Below are positions 49,393-58,524 of a DNA stretch of 64,000 bases, in pieces. Within the stretch, counting starts at the first letter, position 1. Each line of letters starts with the position of its first letter. Below the pieces are notes generated by a model. It searched no databases. It was given only the letters and a program-made list of their open reading frames with translations, and was not told the DNA's origin. This DNA comes from Bacteroidota bacterium. GTDB lineage: Bacteria > Bacteroidota > Bacteroidia > Chitinophagales > Chitinophagaceae. The stretch is taken from contig JAEWKC010000032.1 in assembly GCA_023386235.1 (NCBI GenBank), positions 37,107 through 101,106 on the forward strand, read 5' to 3'. The translations under genes and the position numbers were made by a program.

Positions 49393-51258
49393 ATGGAAAA
49401 CTTTGTTGTATCAGCGAGAAAATACAGACCACAAACTTTTGATACGGTTATAGGGCAGGAGCATATAACCACTACGCTTAAAAATGCAATCAACAACAAT
49501 CAACTGGCACATGCCTTCTTGTTTTGCGGACCGCGCGGTGTAGGAAAAACCACATGCGCAAGGATTCTTGCTAAAACCATCAATTGCGAAAACCGGCATG
49601 ACGATGGAGAAGCCTGCAACGAATGCACATCCTGCAAAAGTTTTAATGAAGGCAGCTCGCTCAACATTCATGAACTGGACGCGGCCTCCAACAACTCCGT
49701 GGACGATATACGAGCACTTGTAGAGCAGGTGCGCTTTACACCTCAGGCAGGAAAATATAAAGTATATATTGTAGACGAGGTACACATGCTGAGCTCAAGC
49801 GCTTTTAATGCTTTTTTAAAAACGCTGGAAGAGCCGCCGCACTATGCTATTTTTATTTTGGCTACTACAGAAAAGCATAAAATATTGCCAACGATTTTAA
49901 GCCGATGCCAGATTTTTGATTTTAAAAGAATAACAAATAAAGATTCGGTAGAACATTTACAGGAAATTGTAGAAAAAGAAAGCATTAATGCCGATGCTTC
50001 CGCCTTGCAGGTAATAGCAGAAAAAAGTGAAGGTTGCATGCGCGATGCTTTGAGTATATTAGATAAGATTGTAAGCTTTACCAATGGAAAAGTTACTTAT
50101 CAGAATACACTGGAGCATTTGAATATACTGGACCACGATTATTATTTTAAATTGCTGGAAAGTCTGCAGAGTCAGGATCTCGCATCTGCCATGCTTTTGT
50201 ACGACGAGATTAATAAGAAAGGGTTTGAAGGAGATATTTTTTTAAACGGATTTGCAGAGTTTATCAGAAACCTGATGGTATGTAAGAATCCTAAAGCTAT
50301 ACAATTGCTGGATGTGGTAGAAACCATGCGTGCCAAATACGAAAAAGTAGCGCACAATGTGTCACTATCTTTCCTGCTTAGCTCGCTGAACATCCTAAAT
50401 GAAGCGGAGATCAATTATAAAGCGGCACGAAACAAAAGACTGCACGTAGAGCTGGCTTTAATAAAGCTTAACTATCTGCAACAGGCTATTGAAATTACTT
50501 CGGATGCTTCTGCTTCAGGCATCATAAAAAAAAAACGGGTGAATGATGCCATAGCTATCAGGCAAATACGATTAGGCTCTTCACAATTGCCGGCGCCGAA
50601 TAATCAGCCGTTAAAAAATGCGTTGCCTAAAAATAAAGATTTCGGCGAAGCCAAATTATATATAGAAAAAGACGCTGAAAAAAAAATGCCGGTTGTTGAA
50701 AACGAGCCTGTACAAACTGCGCTGAAACAGAAAGAAGCACCATCACTACCGCAGCAGGCACAACCGGTAGAAGCAAAAACTAAACCTGCTGTAATAACAA
50801 CTAATGGCAATATTTCTAAAAAAAGTTTATTGGAAAGTCTGCGCCAGAAATACCAGGAAGAATACCTGATAGAAGAAGTGGCAGAAGCTTTACCCTTAGA
50901 AATAAAACAGCTACAAGCTATATGGGACCAATATACCCAAACCCTCACTAAGCAGGTAAAAACCTCTACAGCCAATGCTTTCAGGATGGCTACATTGGAG
51001 CTTGCTTCTGAGAATGAATTTATAGTGAAGGTAAATAGTCCTATATCCGGGGGATACATAGAAAAACAAAGACCTTTTATTTCTCACGAAGTACAAACAG
51101 CATTTGCCAACAGAAGTATTCAGTTTAAGGTAAATGTGATACGCGTGAACCAGGAAATAGAACGACCACTTTCCAGTACCGAAAAACTTGAAAAGATAAT
51201 TGAGATGAACCCATTGGTGCAGGACTTAATTGAAAGATTAAACCTGCATTATAAGTAA
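49393..51258 (+). CDS. dnaX: DNA polymerase III subunit gamma/tau
   Basis: This is the clamp-loader ATPase of the replicase. The AAA+ domain (residues 1-230) has RKYRPQTFDTVIGQEH, Walker A GPRGVGKTTCARI, a zinc-binding insert (NCENRHDDGEACNECTSC), Walker B YIVDEVHML, sensor 1 ILATTEKHKILPTILSRC with the arginine finger, and domain II/III helices to about 370. A Pro/Gln-rich linker (about 400-485) precedes the tau-like C-terminal domain. I see no slippery A6 run that clearly gives a short gamma form; an AAAAAAAAA tract at codons near 50526-50535 could be considered. Confidence 0.95.
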   Translation: MENFVVSARKYRPQTFDTVIGQEHITTTLKNAINNNQLAHAFLFCGPRGVGKTTCARILAKTINCENRHDDGEACNECTSCKSFNEGSSLNIHELDAASNNSVDDIRALVEQVRFTPQAGKYKVYIVDEVHMLSSSAFNAFLKTLEEPPHYAIFILATTEKHKILPTILSRCQIFDFKRITNKDSVEHLQEIVEKESINADASALQVIAEKSEGCMRDALSILDKIVSFTNGKVTYQNTLEHLNILDHDYYFKLLESLQSQDLASAMLLYDEINKKGFEGDIFLNGFAEFIRNLMVCKNPKAIQLLDVVETMRAKYEKVAHNVSLSFLLSSLNILNEAEINYKAARNKRLHVELALIKLNYLQQAIEITSDASASGIIKKKRVNDAIAIRQIRLGSSQLPAPNNQPLKNALPKNKDFGEAKLYIEKDAEKKMPVVENEPVQTALKQKEAPSLPQQAQPVEAKTKPAVITTNGNISKKSLLESLRQKYQEEYLIEEVAEALPLEIKQLQAIWDQYTQTLTKQVKTSTANAFRMATLELASENEFIVKVNSPISGGYIEKQRPFISHEVQTAFANRSIQFKVNVIRVNQEIERPLSSTEKLEKIIEMNPLVQDLIERLNLHYK

Positions 51259-51259
51259 T

Positions 51260-52435
51260 CTATAAACTATTCACCGCGTCTTTCAGTTGTTGCATGGCTT
51301 GCTCTAATAAATTTCTGGAGCAGCCTACATTTAAACGCATAAAGCCTTTGCCTTGCGAGCCAAATGTTTCTCCATCATTGAGGGCAAGTCCGGCTTTTTC
51401 TACAAAAAGATTTTTTAATTCCTCCGTTGAGAGATGAAGAGATGTGCAATCTAACCATATTAAAAAAGACGCTTCGGGTATTACAGCTTTTATGGATGGT
51501 ATGTTTTGTTTCAGGTAATTGTCTACATAGCATATATTCTCCCAAATATATTCTATCATGGCTATGCGCCAGTTCTCAGCTTTTGTATAAGCCGTTTCTG
51601 TAGCTAAATAAGCAAATAAGGTTCCCTGGTCAAGATCTCTGCATTTTAAATAATTGTAGTATTGCAGGCGCAATGTTCTGTCTTTTACTATAGCGTAAGA
51701 AGTTACGATGCCCGCTAAATTAAAAGTTTTGGAGGGCGCCATTAATGTTATGTTGTTCTTTTCAGCTTTCGCCGAAACAGTAGCAAAGGGTATATGCTTT
51801 TTGTTTTGATGAATGATTTCGGCATGAATTTCATCAGATATTACCAGTATATTATTATCGTGACAAATTTCTGCCAGCTCTTCCAATATAGCTTTGTCCC
51901 ATGCCAAACCTATGGGATTGTGCGGGTTGCAGAGGATCAGCATTTTGCACTCTTTTGTTTCGGCTATTTTTCTTAGTCCGTCTAAATTCATCCTGTATTT
52001 TTCTCCGTCAAATATCAATGGATTTTCCACCACCTCTCTTTTGTGTGCCTGTGGTACAATGCGGAAAGGGTGGTAAACAGGAGGTTGTATAATTATTTTG
52101 TCACCTTCATTCGTAAAGCAGTCAATAGCAAACGCAATACCTTTTACAATACCGGGCAGGTAGCTGATTTCTTCTTTTGATACATCCCAGTCATATAGTT
52201 TTTTTACCCAGTCTATGATAGATTGATAATAGCTTTCTGTGGGCAGCGTATAGCCGAAAACGCCATGCTGCACACGGTTTTGCAGTGCTTCTATTATTTC
52301 AGGAGCGGCTTTAAAATCCATATCGGCTACCCATAAAGGCAGCAATCCTTCTTTGCCTATTCTTGCTTTCATAGCATCTATTTTAAAAGCATTGGTTCCG
52401 CTTCTGTCTATCACTTCATCAAAATTATACTGCAT
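51260..52435 (-). CDS. patB: PatB/MalY-type cystathionine beta-lyase
   Basis: This 391-residue PLP enzyme of fold type I has the MalY/PatB pattern. The N-terminal region reads LPLWVADMDFKAAPEIIEAL. It also has GVFGYTLPTESYYQSIIDWVKK, CNPHNPIGLAWDKAILEEL, VISDEIHAEIIHQNKKHIPFATVS and the PLP lysine in LMAPSKTFNLAG. Such enzymes split cystathionine or related C-S compounds. An in-frame ATG six codons earlier is less likely than the one at 52435, which directly precedes the conserved start MQYNFDEVIDRSGTNAFK. Its stop is 1 bp from the convergent dnaX stop. Confidence 0.9.
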   Translation of the reverse strand: MQYNFDEVIDRSGTNAFKIDAMKARIGKEGLLPLWVADMDFKAAPEIIEALQNRVQHGVFGYTLPTESYYQSIIDWVKKLYDWDVSKEEISYLPGIVKGIAFAIDCFTNEGDKIIIQPPVYHPFRIVPQAHKREVVENPLIFDGEKYRMNLDGLRKIAETKECKMLILCNPHNPIGLAWDKAILEELAEICHDNNILVISDEIHAEIIHQNKKHIPFATVSAKAEKNNITLMAPSKTFNLAGIVTSYAIVKDRTLRLQYYNYLKCRDLDQGTLFAYLATETAYTKAENWRIAMIEYIWENICYVDNYLKQNIPSIKAVIPEASFLIWLDCTSLHLSTEELKNLFVEKAGLALNDGETFGSQGKGFMRLNVGCSRNLLEQAMQQLKDAVNSL

Positions 52436-52520
52436 GGATATTTGTTTTGGCACAAAAATAAAGATTATTACTTTAATGATTTAGATAAAGAAGATTTTAC
52501 AAAAAATGCTGTATATCTGT

Positions 52521-52528
52521 TACTTTTG
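52521..52528 (+). promoter_or_regulatory. -7 promoter box of the membrane J-protein gene
   Basis: TACTTTTG ends only 5 nt before the ATG at 52534. If used, the transcript has almost no leader, so translation would be close to leaderless. Confidence 0.45.
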
Positions 52529-52533
52529 TAGCG

Positions 52534-53157
52534 ATGGCAGAAAAAAATTATTATCAGATTTTAGGCGTTGATTACAGAGCAAACAATCAGGAAATCAAAC
52601 AGGCCTATCGGGAGCTTGCACGTAAGTATCACCCCGATATCAGCGATAATAAAAACGCAGCATTGATTTTGGGTTCCGTCAACGAAGCGTATGGCGTGCT
52701 TTCCAACCCGCACAAACGAAGAAACTACGATCTTTTTGTGCTGAAGGAATATCCTGACATTATTCTTTATGAAAAAAATATCCAGGATATTTATAAAAGA
52801 ATCATTGAATTGCGTAAAAGTACTGTGCAATTAAATAAATACAGGATGGATAAACAAGCTGTATTTAATGCTTTACTTCCGTTTATTGACGACGAAAGTA
52901 TTTTAATTATCAGGCAAAGTGAGCAGGCGGCTACAAAGAAAAATCTTGTGGAAGAGGTATTAGGCATAGCCATGCTTTTACACTATCCCGACCAGAAAGT
53001 AATAGTGCAGCAACTATTGAAAATAGGTATAGAGAAACAGCAGATACAAAGTTTTTTACAACAACAAAAGACGGTGCATTTCTTTCAGCGTTACCAGTTA
53101 CTTATCGCAGTGGCAGTAGCCATCGTGCTGGTGTTGGTGTTAATGAATGTATTTTAG
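52534..53157 (+). CDS. Membrane-anchored J-domain protein
   Basis: This 207-residue type III J-protein has an N-terminal J domain (4-68) with YHPDISDN, holding the HPD motif that activates DnaK. A linker region of helices (about 85-180) has no known domain, and one C-terminal membrane helix (187-206) is followed by no tail. It is thus predicted to be tail-anchored with the J domain in the cytoplasm, recruiting DnaK to the inner membrane. It is separate from cbpA elsewhere in the window. Its client is unknown. Confidence 0.85.
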   Translation: MAEKNYYQILGVDYRANNQEIKQAYRELARKYHPDISDNKNAALILGSVNEAYGVLSNPHKRRNYDLFVLKEYPDIILYEKNIQDIYKRIIELRKSTVQLNKYRMDKQAVFNALLPFIDDESILIIRQSEQAATKKNLVEEVLGIAMLLHYPDQKVIVQQLLKIGIEKQQIQSFLQQQKTVHFFQRYQLLIAVAVAIVLVLVLMNVF

Positions 53158-53163
53158 CAAAAG

Positions 53164-53703
53164 TCAGTTGTCTTCTTTTTCAAAGAGTACTACTTCGTTT
53201 TTGTCGGCATTAAAATCTTTCCAGTGTACTTTTACTTTCTGCGAGTCGAAAGTGTCTATTGATTTTCCAATATAATTTGCCTGTATAGGCAGTTCTCTTC
53301 CAAACCTGCGATTAATAAGCACACAAAGCTCTACACATTTGGGTCTGCCAAAGTCGAGCAATGCGTCCAAAGCCGCACGAATTGTACGTCCTGTCCATAA
53401 AACATCGTCGATTAGTATAACGGATTTTCCTTCCATATCAAAAGGAATGTCGGTTGTATTGGCAATGTGCAATTGCTGACGAATATCATCCCGGTAAAAA
53501 GTTATATCCAGCTGCCCGTAAGGAATAGTATCTTTCTGCAGTATTTGTTGTAGCTCCTTGACTATTTTGTCGCTCAGGATAGTGCCCCTGGGCTGAATGC
53601 CAATAATCACCGTATCTTCCAGCTCAAGATGATTTTCCAGTATTTGATGGCTTAATCTTTTTATGCTCAACAGCAGTTGATCTTCCTGCAAAATAATCTT
53701 CAT
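53164..53703 (-). CDS. pyrR: PyrR-type phosphoribosyltransferase
   Basis: This 179-residue protein of the PyrR/uracil phosphoribosyltransferase family has VIGIQPRGTILSDKI, the PRPP-binding loop SVILIDDVLWTGRTIRAALDAL, and RFGRELPIQANYIGKSIDTFDSQKV. In Bacillus PyrR also controls pyr mRNA attenuation; in Bacteroidota its RNA target is uncertain. The ATG at 53703 gives the normal PyrR length; an earlier in-frame ATG would add 38 unusual Cys-rich residues. It is not linked to the pyrD/carB operon in this window. Confidence 0.85.
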   Translation of the reverse strand: MKIILQEDQLLLSIKRLSHQILENHLELEDTVIIGIQPRGTILSDKIVKELQQILQKDTIPYGQLDITFYRDDIRQQLHIANTTDIPFDMEGKSVILIDDVLWTGRTIRAALDALLDFGRPKCVELCVLINRRFGRELPIQANYIGKSIDTFDSQKVKVHWKDFNADKNEVVLFEKEDN

Positions 53704-53842
53704 TGTATCAAATAATATTTTACTAATAGAGTTATTATCTTCAAATGTACAACTTTCGCTAACATTACAAGAGTATCTTATTTTAAATTTTATGCAGAAT
53801 AGTTTATTTTTGCACATTAAAAAATTCGTTCAAAAAATACAC

Positions 53843-54571
53843 ATGTCAAAAATTGTAATTATCGTTGCCTGCCTTTTTCTGTCGGGAAGTTTATATGCGC
53901 AAGCTAAAAAGCCGGCTGCGCCAGCAAAAAAGCCCGCAGTTGCTACACCTGCGCCGCTTACACCTAAAACGTTTGAGGATTCGTTAAGCTATGCCATTGG
54001 TTTAAGCGTGGCTAATTTTTATAAAACGGTAGGCGCTAAAAATATCAACACTACTTTTTTAAGCGATGCGGTGAAAAAGGTTTTTTCAGGTAAAAATACA
54101 GGATGGTCCGATGAGGATATCCAGTCCGTATTTATGAAAGCCGAAGGGCAATTTGCCGAAGCCAAAAACCAGAGGCAGATCAAAGAACTCGACAGCCTGA
54201 TAACAAGTCGTTTCCCTGCTTCCAAAATTATTAAGAAAGAAAGTGGCTTGCGTTACGAAATTTTACAGCCGGGTACAGGCGTAATACCCACGGCGCAGGA
54301 TACAGTAGTAGCGCATTATGCCGGTACACTTGCAGCGGATGGTAAAGAGTTTGACAATTCATACAAGCGGGGAGAGCCTATTACTTTTCCCTTAGGCGGC
54401 GTTATCAGAGGCTGGACAGAAGCTATGCAACTGATGCCCAAAGGGAGTAAATGGAGATTGTTTATTCCCGCGCAATTAGCTTATGGCGACAGAGGGGCCG
54501 GGGCCGATATACCACCAGGTGCGGCTTTAGTGTTTGAGGTAGAATTGATAGATGTGAAGAAAGCGAATTAA
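53843..54571 (+). CDS. Periplasmic FKBP-type peptidyl-prolyl isomerase
   Basis: This 242-residue exported FKBP has a signal peptide (MSKIVIIVACLFLSGSLYAQ) and an Ala/Pro/Lys-rich linker (22-42). An FKBP_N dimerisation domain (about 45-125) precedes the isomerase domain (about 150-240), which has DTVVAHYAGTLAADGKEFDNSYKRGEPITFPLGGVIRGW and PAQLAYGDRGAGADIPPGAALVFEVEL. The active-site aromatic and Asp residues are present. It resembles FkpA/MIP and probably aids folding of exported proteins. The ATG at 53843 is chosen because it starts the signal peptide; an earlier ATG would add 17 residues. Confidence 0.9.
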   Translation: MSKIVIIVACLFLSGSLYAQAKKPAAPAKKPAVATPAPLTPKTFEDSLSYAIGLSVANFYKTVGAKNINTTFLSDAVKKVFSGKNTGWSDEDIQSVFMKAEGQFAEAKNQRQIKELDSLITSRFPASKIIKKESGLRYEILQPGTGVIPTAQDTVVAHYAGTLAADGKEFDNSYKRGEPITFPLGGVIRGWTEAMQLMPKGSKWRLFIPAQLAYGDRGAGADIPPGAALVFEVELIDVKKAN

Positions 54572-54577
54572 TTGTGT

Positions 54578-54585
54578 TACCTTTG
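54578..54585 (+). promoter_or_regulatory. -7 promoter box of ahcY
   Basis: TACCTTTG lies 32 nt before the ahcY ATG, 6 nt after the FKBP stop. No convincing -33 box is seen at normal spacing. Confidence 0.5.
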
Positions 54586-54617
54586 CAAAAATTTTTTTAT
54601 TAAAATATTGAATATAT

Positions 54618-55943
54618 ATGTCAACAGGAATTGAAAAAATAGATTTGAATTTACCATATAAAGTAGCGGATATCAACCTTGCAGAGTGGGGTAGAAAAGA
54701 AATAGCTTTAGCCGAAGCAGAGATGCCCGGGTTAATGGCTATTCGTGAAGAATACGGTCCGCAGCAGCCGCTGAAAGGGGCAAGAATTGCGGGTTGTCTG
54801 CACATGACCATTCAAACCGCCGTACTGATTGAAACGCTGGTGGCGCTGGGTGCCGAGGTTACCTGGAGCTCTTGCAATATTTTCTCTACACAAGATCATG
54901 CCGCCGCCGCTATTGCCGCCGCTGGTATTCCGGTATTTGCCTGGAAAGGCATGACCGCCGAAGAGTTTGACTGGTGTATAGAGCAAACCTTGTTCTTTGG
55001 CAGCGAAGACAAGCCGTTGAATATGATTTTGGATGATGGCGGAGATTTAACCAATATGGTATTTGATAAGTATCCCGAGTTGGTAAAAGGCATTAAAGGC
55101 TTATCTGAAGAAACAACTACCGGGGTGCATCGTTTATACGAAAGAATGCAAAACGGAACACTTTTGGTGCCGGCGATTAACGTGAATGATTCGGTTACTA
55201 AATCTAAGTTTGATAATAAGTATGGTTGTCGTGAATCCGCTGTAGACGCCATAAGAAGAGCCACCGACGTAATGCTGGCCGGTAAAAGAGTAGTGGTTTG
55301 CGGTTATGGCGATGTGGGCAAAGGCACCGCAGCGTCTTTCCGTGGCGCAGGCTCTATAGTAACTGTTACAGAAATAGATCCTATCTGTGCTTTACAGGCA
55401 GCGATGGAAGGGTACGAAGTGAAGAAATTAGATACTGTGGTAGAAAACGCGGATATCATTATTACCACTACGGGCAACTTCAATATTGTACAGGCTAAGC
55501 ATTTCAAAAGAATGAAAGATAAAGCCATCGTATGTAATATAGGCCATTTTGATAATGAAATAGATATGGCCTGGCTTAATGAAAACTATGGCGATACAAA
55601 ATCTGTTGTAAAGCCACAGGTGGATGTATATAATGTAGATGGAAATGAAATCATCGTACTGGCAGAGGGAAGATTGGTAAACTTAGGCTGCGCTACCGGC
55701 CATCCCAGCTTTGTAATGAGCAATTCATTTTCTAACCAGACCTTGGCACAAATTGAACTTTGGAAGCATTCCGATAAGTATGAAAACAAAGTGTACATGC
55801 TGCCTAAGCATTTAGATGAAAAAGTAGCGGCCCTTCACTTAAAGAAATTGAGCGTAGAGCTGGAAACCTTAACTCCCGAACAGGCTAAATATATCGGGGT
55901 GGAAGTAAAAGGCCCGTTCAAGCCGGAATATTACAGGTACTAA
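54618..55943 (+). CDS. ahcY: Adenosylhomocysteinase
   Basis: This NAD-dependent enzyme hydrolyses S-adenosylhomocysteine to adenosine and homocysteine and clears the product of methylation reactions. The 441-residue protein has the family start [63 protein letters not shown] and NAD-binding [14 protein letters not shown]. The tail ends PFKPEYYRY, the conserved terminal Lys-x-x-Tyr-Tyr-Arg-Tyr pattern. A strong terminator follows. No SAM-cycle partner gene is adjacent. Confidence 0.96.
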   Translation: MSTGIEKIDLNLPYKVADINLAEWGRKEIALAEAEMPGLMAIREEYGPQQPLKGARIAGCLHMTIQTAVLIETLVALGAEVTWSSCNIFSTQDHAAAAIAAAGIPVFAWKGMTAEEFDWCIEQTLFFGSEDKPLNMILDDGGDLTNMVFDKYPELVKGIKGLSEETTTGVHRLYERMQNGTLLVPAINVNDSVTKSKFDNKYGCRESAVDAIRRATDVMLAGKRVVVCGYGDVGKGTAASFRGAGSIVTVTEIDPICALQAAMEGYEVKKLDTVVENADIIITTTGNFNIVQAKHFKRMKDKAIVCNIGHFDNEIDMAWLNENYGDTKSVVKPQVDVYNVDGNEIIVLAEGRLVNLGCATGHPSFVMSNSFSNQTLAQIELWKHSDKYENKVYMLPKHLDEKVAALHLKKLSVELETLTPEQAKYIGVEVKGPFKPEYYRY

Positions 55944-55972
55944 TAACCTGAGGAAGATACATACTGATATTT

Positions 55973-56015
55973 AAAGCAAGAGAGTTAGACATTTTTGTCC
56001 AACTCTCTTGCTTTT
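55973..56015 (+). terminator. Strong intrinsic terminator of ahcY
   Basis: A nearly perfect 19-nt inverted repeat (AAAGCAAGAGAGTT...AACTCTCTTGCTTT with an AGACA/TGTCC inner part) closes a 4-nt loop, followed by TTTTT. On the minus strand it may also serve recQ, whose stop is 34 nt away. Confidence 0.85.
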
Positions 56016-56048
56016 TGAGTTACTATAACAGATAAACTTTCAGGCAAT

Positions 56049-58331
56049 TTAATTTCCGTACTCGCTTAAAAACTTAATACGCATAATTTTAAGCTGCTCT
56101 ATATCGTAGCCACCATCAGAGAGTTCTTCTTTTGCTATTTCCAGATCTGAGGTTTCGCAGCTTTTGAAATAATCAATGATATCTTCCTGGTCATATTCAT
56201 CCAACATATCGTCAATGGCATAGTTAAGATTCAGCTTAGTGCCGCTTGATACAATGGATTCCATTTCGTCCAGCAACTGATCCATTTTCAGATCTTTGTT
56301 TTTGGCTATAGATTCCAGCGGTATTTTTTTATCTACATTTTGAATGATGTATATTTTATAACTGCTTTTATTAGCCACTGTTTTCATAACAAAATCATCA
56401 GGCTTTTCAATTTCATTTTCTTCTACATACCTGGCTATAAATTCTACAAAAGGCTTACCGTATTTCAGCGCTTTGCCTTTGCTTACGCCCGAGCATTTCT
56501 CCAGTTCTTCCAAGGTAGTAGGGTACAGCGTGGCCATATCCTGCAAAGAGGTTTCCAGGAATAACACAAATGGAGGAAGACCTTTTTTCTTTGCTTCTTT
56601 CTGGCGTAACTCTTTTAGCATATTGAGCAATACTTCATCTGTAGCTGCATTACCACCACCGGTTTCCGTTTCGTCGTCATCGGCGTTGGCTTCATCGTAG
56701 GTATTGGACAAAACAATTTTGAAAGAGGCTGGCTTTTTCAGGAATTTTTCTCCGTCAGGAGTTATTTTTAACAGGCCATATTCTTCAATGTCTTTGCGCA
56801 ACAGGTAGCCTAACAGCATCTGGCGTATAAGCGTGTTCCAGTATAGTTCTTCTTTATCGTCGCCAATGCCAAATGTTTTATTCTTTTCATGCCGGTACAT
56901 TTGTACCTGCGGTGTGGCCCTGCCAATAAGTATATTCACCACATATTTTGTATCGAACCGGCCGTCCAGTTCCTGCACTACTTTCAGCACTTTTACAGCT
57001 TCTTCTTTAGCTTCTATTTTTTCTTTCGGATGAAGACAGTTATCACAATTGCCACAATTTTCCTGCTGCCATTCTTCGCCAAAATAATGCATTAAAACCT
57101 TTCTTCTGCACACGGAGGATTCTACAAAGGCAAGAGTTTCATTAATAAGCTGAGCTCCAATTTCTCTTTCTGTCAGCGGCTTATCGCGCATGAGATGTTC
57201 CAGCTTCGAAACATCTTTATGAGAATAATACAAAATACATTTTCCTTCCAGTCCGTCTCTTCCGGCTCGCCCGGTTTCCTGGTAATAATTTTCAATGGAT
57301 TTGGGTATATTGTAGTGAATTACAAAACGAATATCGGGTTTGTCTATTCCCATGCCGAAGGCAATGGTAGCAACAATTACCTGTGTATCTTCATTTAAAA
57401 AGCCATCCTGTCTTTCGGCGCGTAGCTTAGAATCCAGGCCGGCATGGTAAGCTACGGCTTTTATATTATTGGCCATTAGCACTTCTGCCAGCTCTTCGGT
57501 AGTTTTTCTGTTGAGTGTGTAAATGATGCCGCTTTTGCCTTTGTTTTGCGAAATGAATTTGACCATATTTTTTATGGTAGTATCTTTCTTTATTTTAGGC
57601 TGAATTTCGTAATACAGATTTTCTCTGTTGAAGGAAGATACATATATGTGCGGCTCTCTTAATCCTAAGTTTTTTACTATATCACTTTGTACTTTTGGTG
57701 TAGCGGTAGCGGTAAGCGCTATCACGGGCAGTTTCTCATTGATGGCATCCATCATCTCTCTTAAGCGGCGGTATTCCGGTCGGAAGTCGTGCCCCCATTC
57801 AGAGATACAATGCGCCTCGTCTACAGCAAAAAAAGATATATTGAGAGATTTGAAAAAGTCAAGATTTTCCTGTTTGGTCAATGTCTCGGGAGCTACGTAT
57901 AACAGTTTTGTTTTGCCCGTAACCAAATCGTCCTTTACGGCTTTTATCTGGGTCTTGTTTAGCGATGAGTTCATAAAGTGAGCTACGTTGTCATTTTCGC
58001 TGTAGCCTCTTACCAGATCTACCTGGTTTTTCATAAGAGCTATTAGAGGACTCACTATTATAGCGCATCCTTCTAAAATCAGCGCAGGCAATTGGTAACA
58101 AAGGCTTTTGCCACCTCCTGTAGGCATAATGATGAAAGTATCATTGCCCGAGAGCAGGCTGTTAATAGCTTCTTCCTGCCTGCCTTTGAATTGCGAAAAT
58201 CCAAAGTACTTTTCTAAGCCGGCAAATATGTTATAAGAATGATTTACATCATTATTTACTGTATTTCTCTTCGCTGCTGTTTTTTTTGCTTGTGCCACTT
58301 TAGTTTTGGCTGATGCTGCGCTTTTGGCCAT
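56049..58331 (-). CDS. recQ: RecQ-family ATP-dependent DNA helicase
   Basis: This 760-residue 3'-5' DNA helicase has motif I MPTGGGKSLCYQLPAL, DEAH motif FAVDEAHCISEWGHDFRPEYRRL, motif III ALTATATP and motif VI HYNIPKSIENYYQETGRAGRDG. The RecQ-C zinc site has Cys in CRRKVLMHYFGEEWQQENCGNCDNC, followed by a winged helix. An HRDC domain lies at about residues 590-660, and an extended, acidic C-terminal region at about 660-760 is longer than in E. coli RecQ (609 residues). The N-terminal 25 residues are Lys/Ala-rich and poorly conserved, so the start is somewhat uncertain. Confidence 0.93.
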   Translation of the reverse strand: MAKSAASAKTKVAQAKKTAAKRNTVNNDVNHSYNIFAGLEKYFGFSQFKGRQEEAINSLLSGNDTFIIMPTGGGKSLCYQLPALILEGCAIIVSPLIALMKNQVDLVRGYSENDNVAHFMNSSLNKTQIKAVKDDLVTGKTKLLYVAPETLTKQENLDFFKSLNISFFAVDEAHCISEWGHDFRPEYRRLREMMDAINEKLPVIALTATATPKVQSDIVKNLGLREPHIYVSSFNRENLYYEIQPKIKKDTTIKNMVKFISQNKGKSGIIYTLNRKTTEELAEVLMANNIKAVAYHAGLDSKLRAERQDGFLNEDTQVIVATIAFGMGIDKPDIRFVIHYNIPKSIENYYQETGRAGRDGLEGKCILYYSHKDVSKLEHLMRDKPLTEREIGAQLINETLAFVESSVCRRKVLMHYFGEEWQQENCGNCDNCLHPKEKIEAKEEAVKVLKVVQELDGRFDTKYVVNILIGRATPQVQMYRHEKNKTFGIGDDKEELYWNTLIRQMLLGYLLRKDIEEYGLLKITPDGEKFLKKPASFKIVLSNTYDEANADDDETETGGGNAATDEVLLNMLKELRQKEAKKKGLPPFVLFLETSLQDMATLYPTTLEELEKCSGVSKGKALKYGKPFVEFIARYVEENEIEKPDDFVMKTVANKSSYKIYIIQNVDKKIPLESIAKNKDLKMDQLLDEMESIVSSGTKLNLNYAIDDMLDEYDQEDIIDYFKSCETSDLEIAKEELSDGGYDIEQLKIMRIKFLSEYGN

Positions 58332-58464
58332 AGTTTAAATCCGGTTAACTCTGATAATATTTTTTCTAATTTACGAACTAATAGAATAAATATAAAATAA
58401 ATTTTTCAACCTTTTCGGGAATCGGTAAATTTAACAGTATCCATTGTTTTAAAAAGGCATAAAA

Positions 58465-58494
58465 AAGCCCCGTAAGAGTTAACCTGCGGGGCTT
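58465..58494 (-). terminator. Intrinsic terminator of pflB
   Basis: The 8-bp GC-rich stem AAGCCCCG/CGGGGCTT has a 14-nt loop. On the minus strand it runs into TTTTTTAT, 31 nt after the pflB stop. Confidence 0.85.
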
Positions 58495-58524
58495 ATATTT
58501 ATAATAAAAAAATCCTTTACAAAA

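Noticed and set aside
50604..51059. Minus-strand open frame of 151 codons inside dnaX
   Set aside because: Antisense to the tau linker and C-terminal domain; Cys/Phe-rich sequence typical of a reverse frame.
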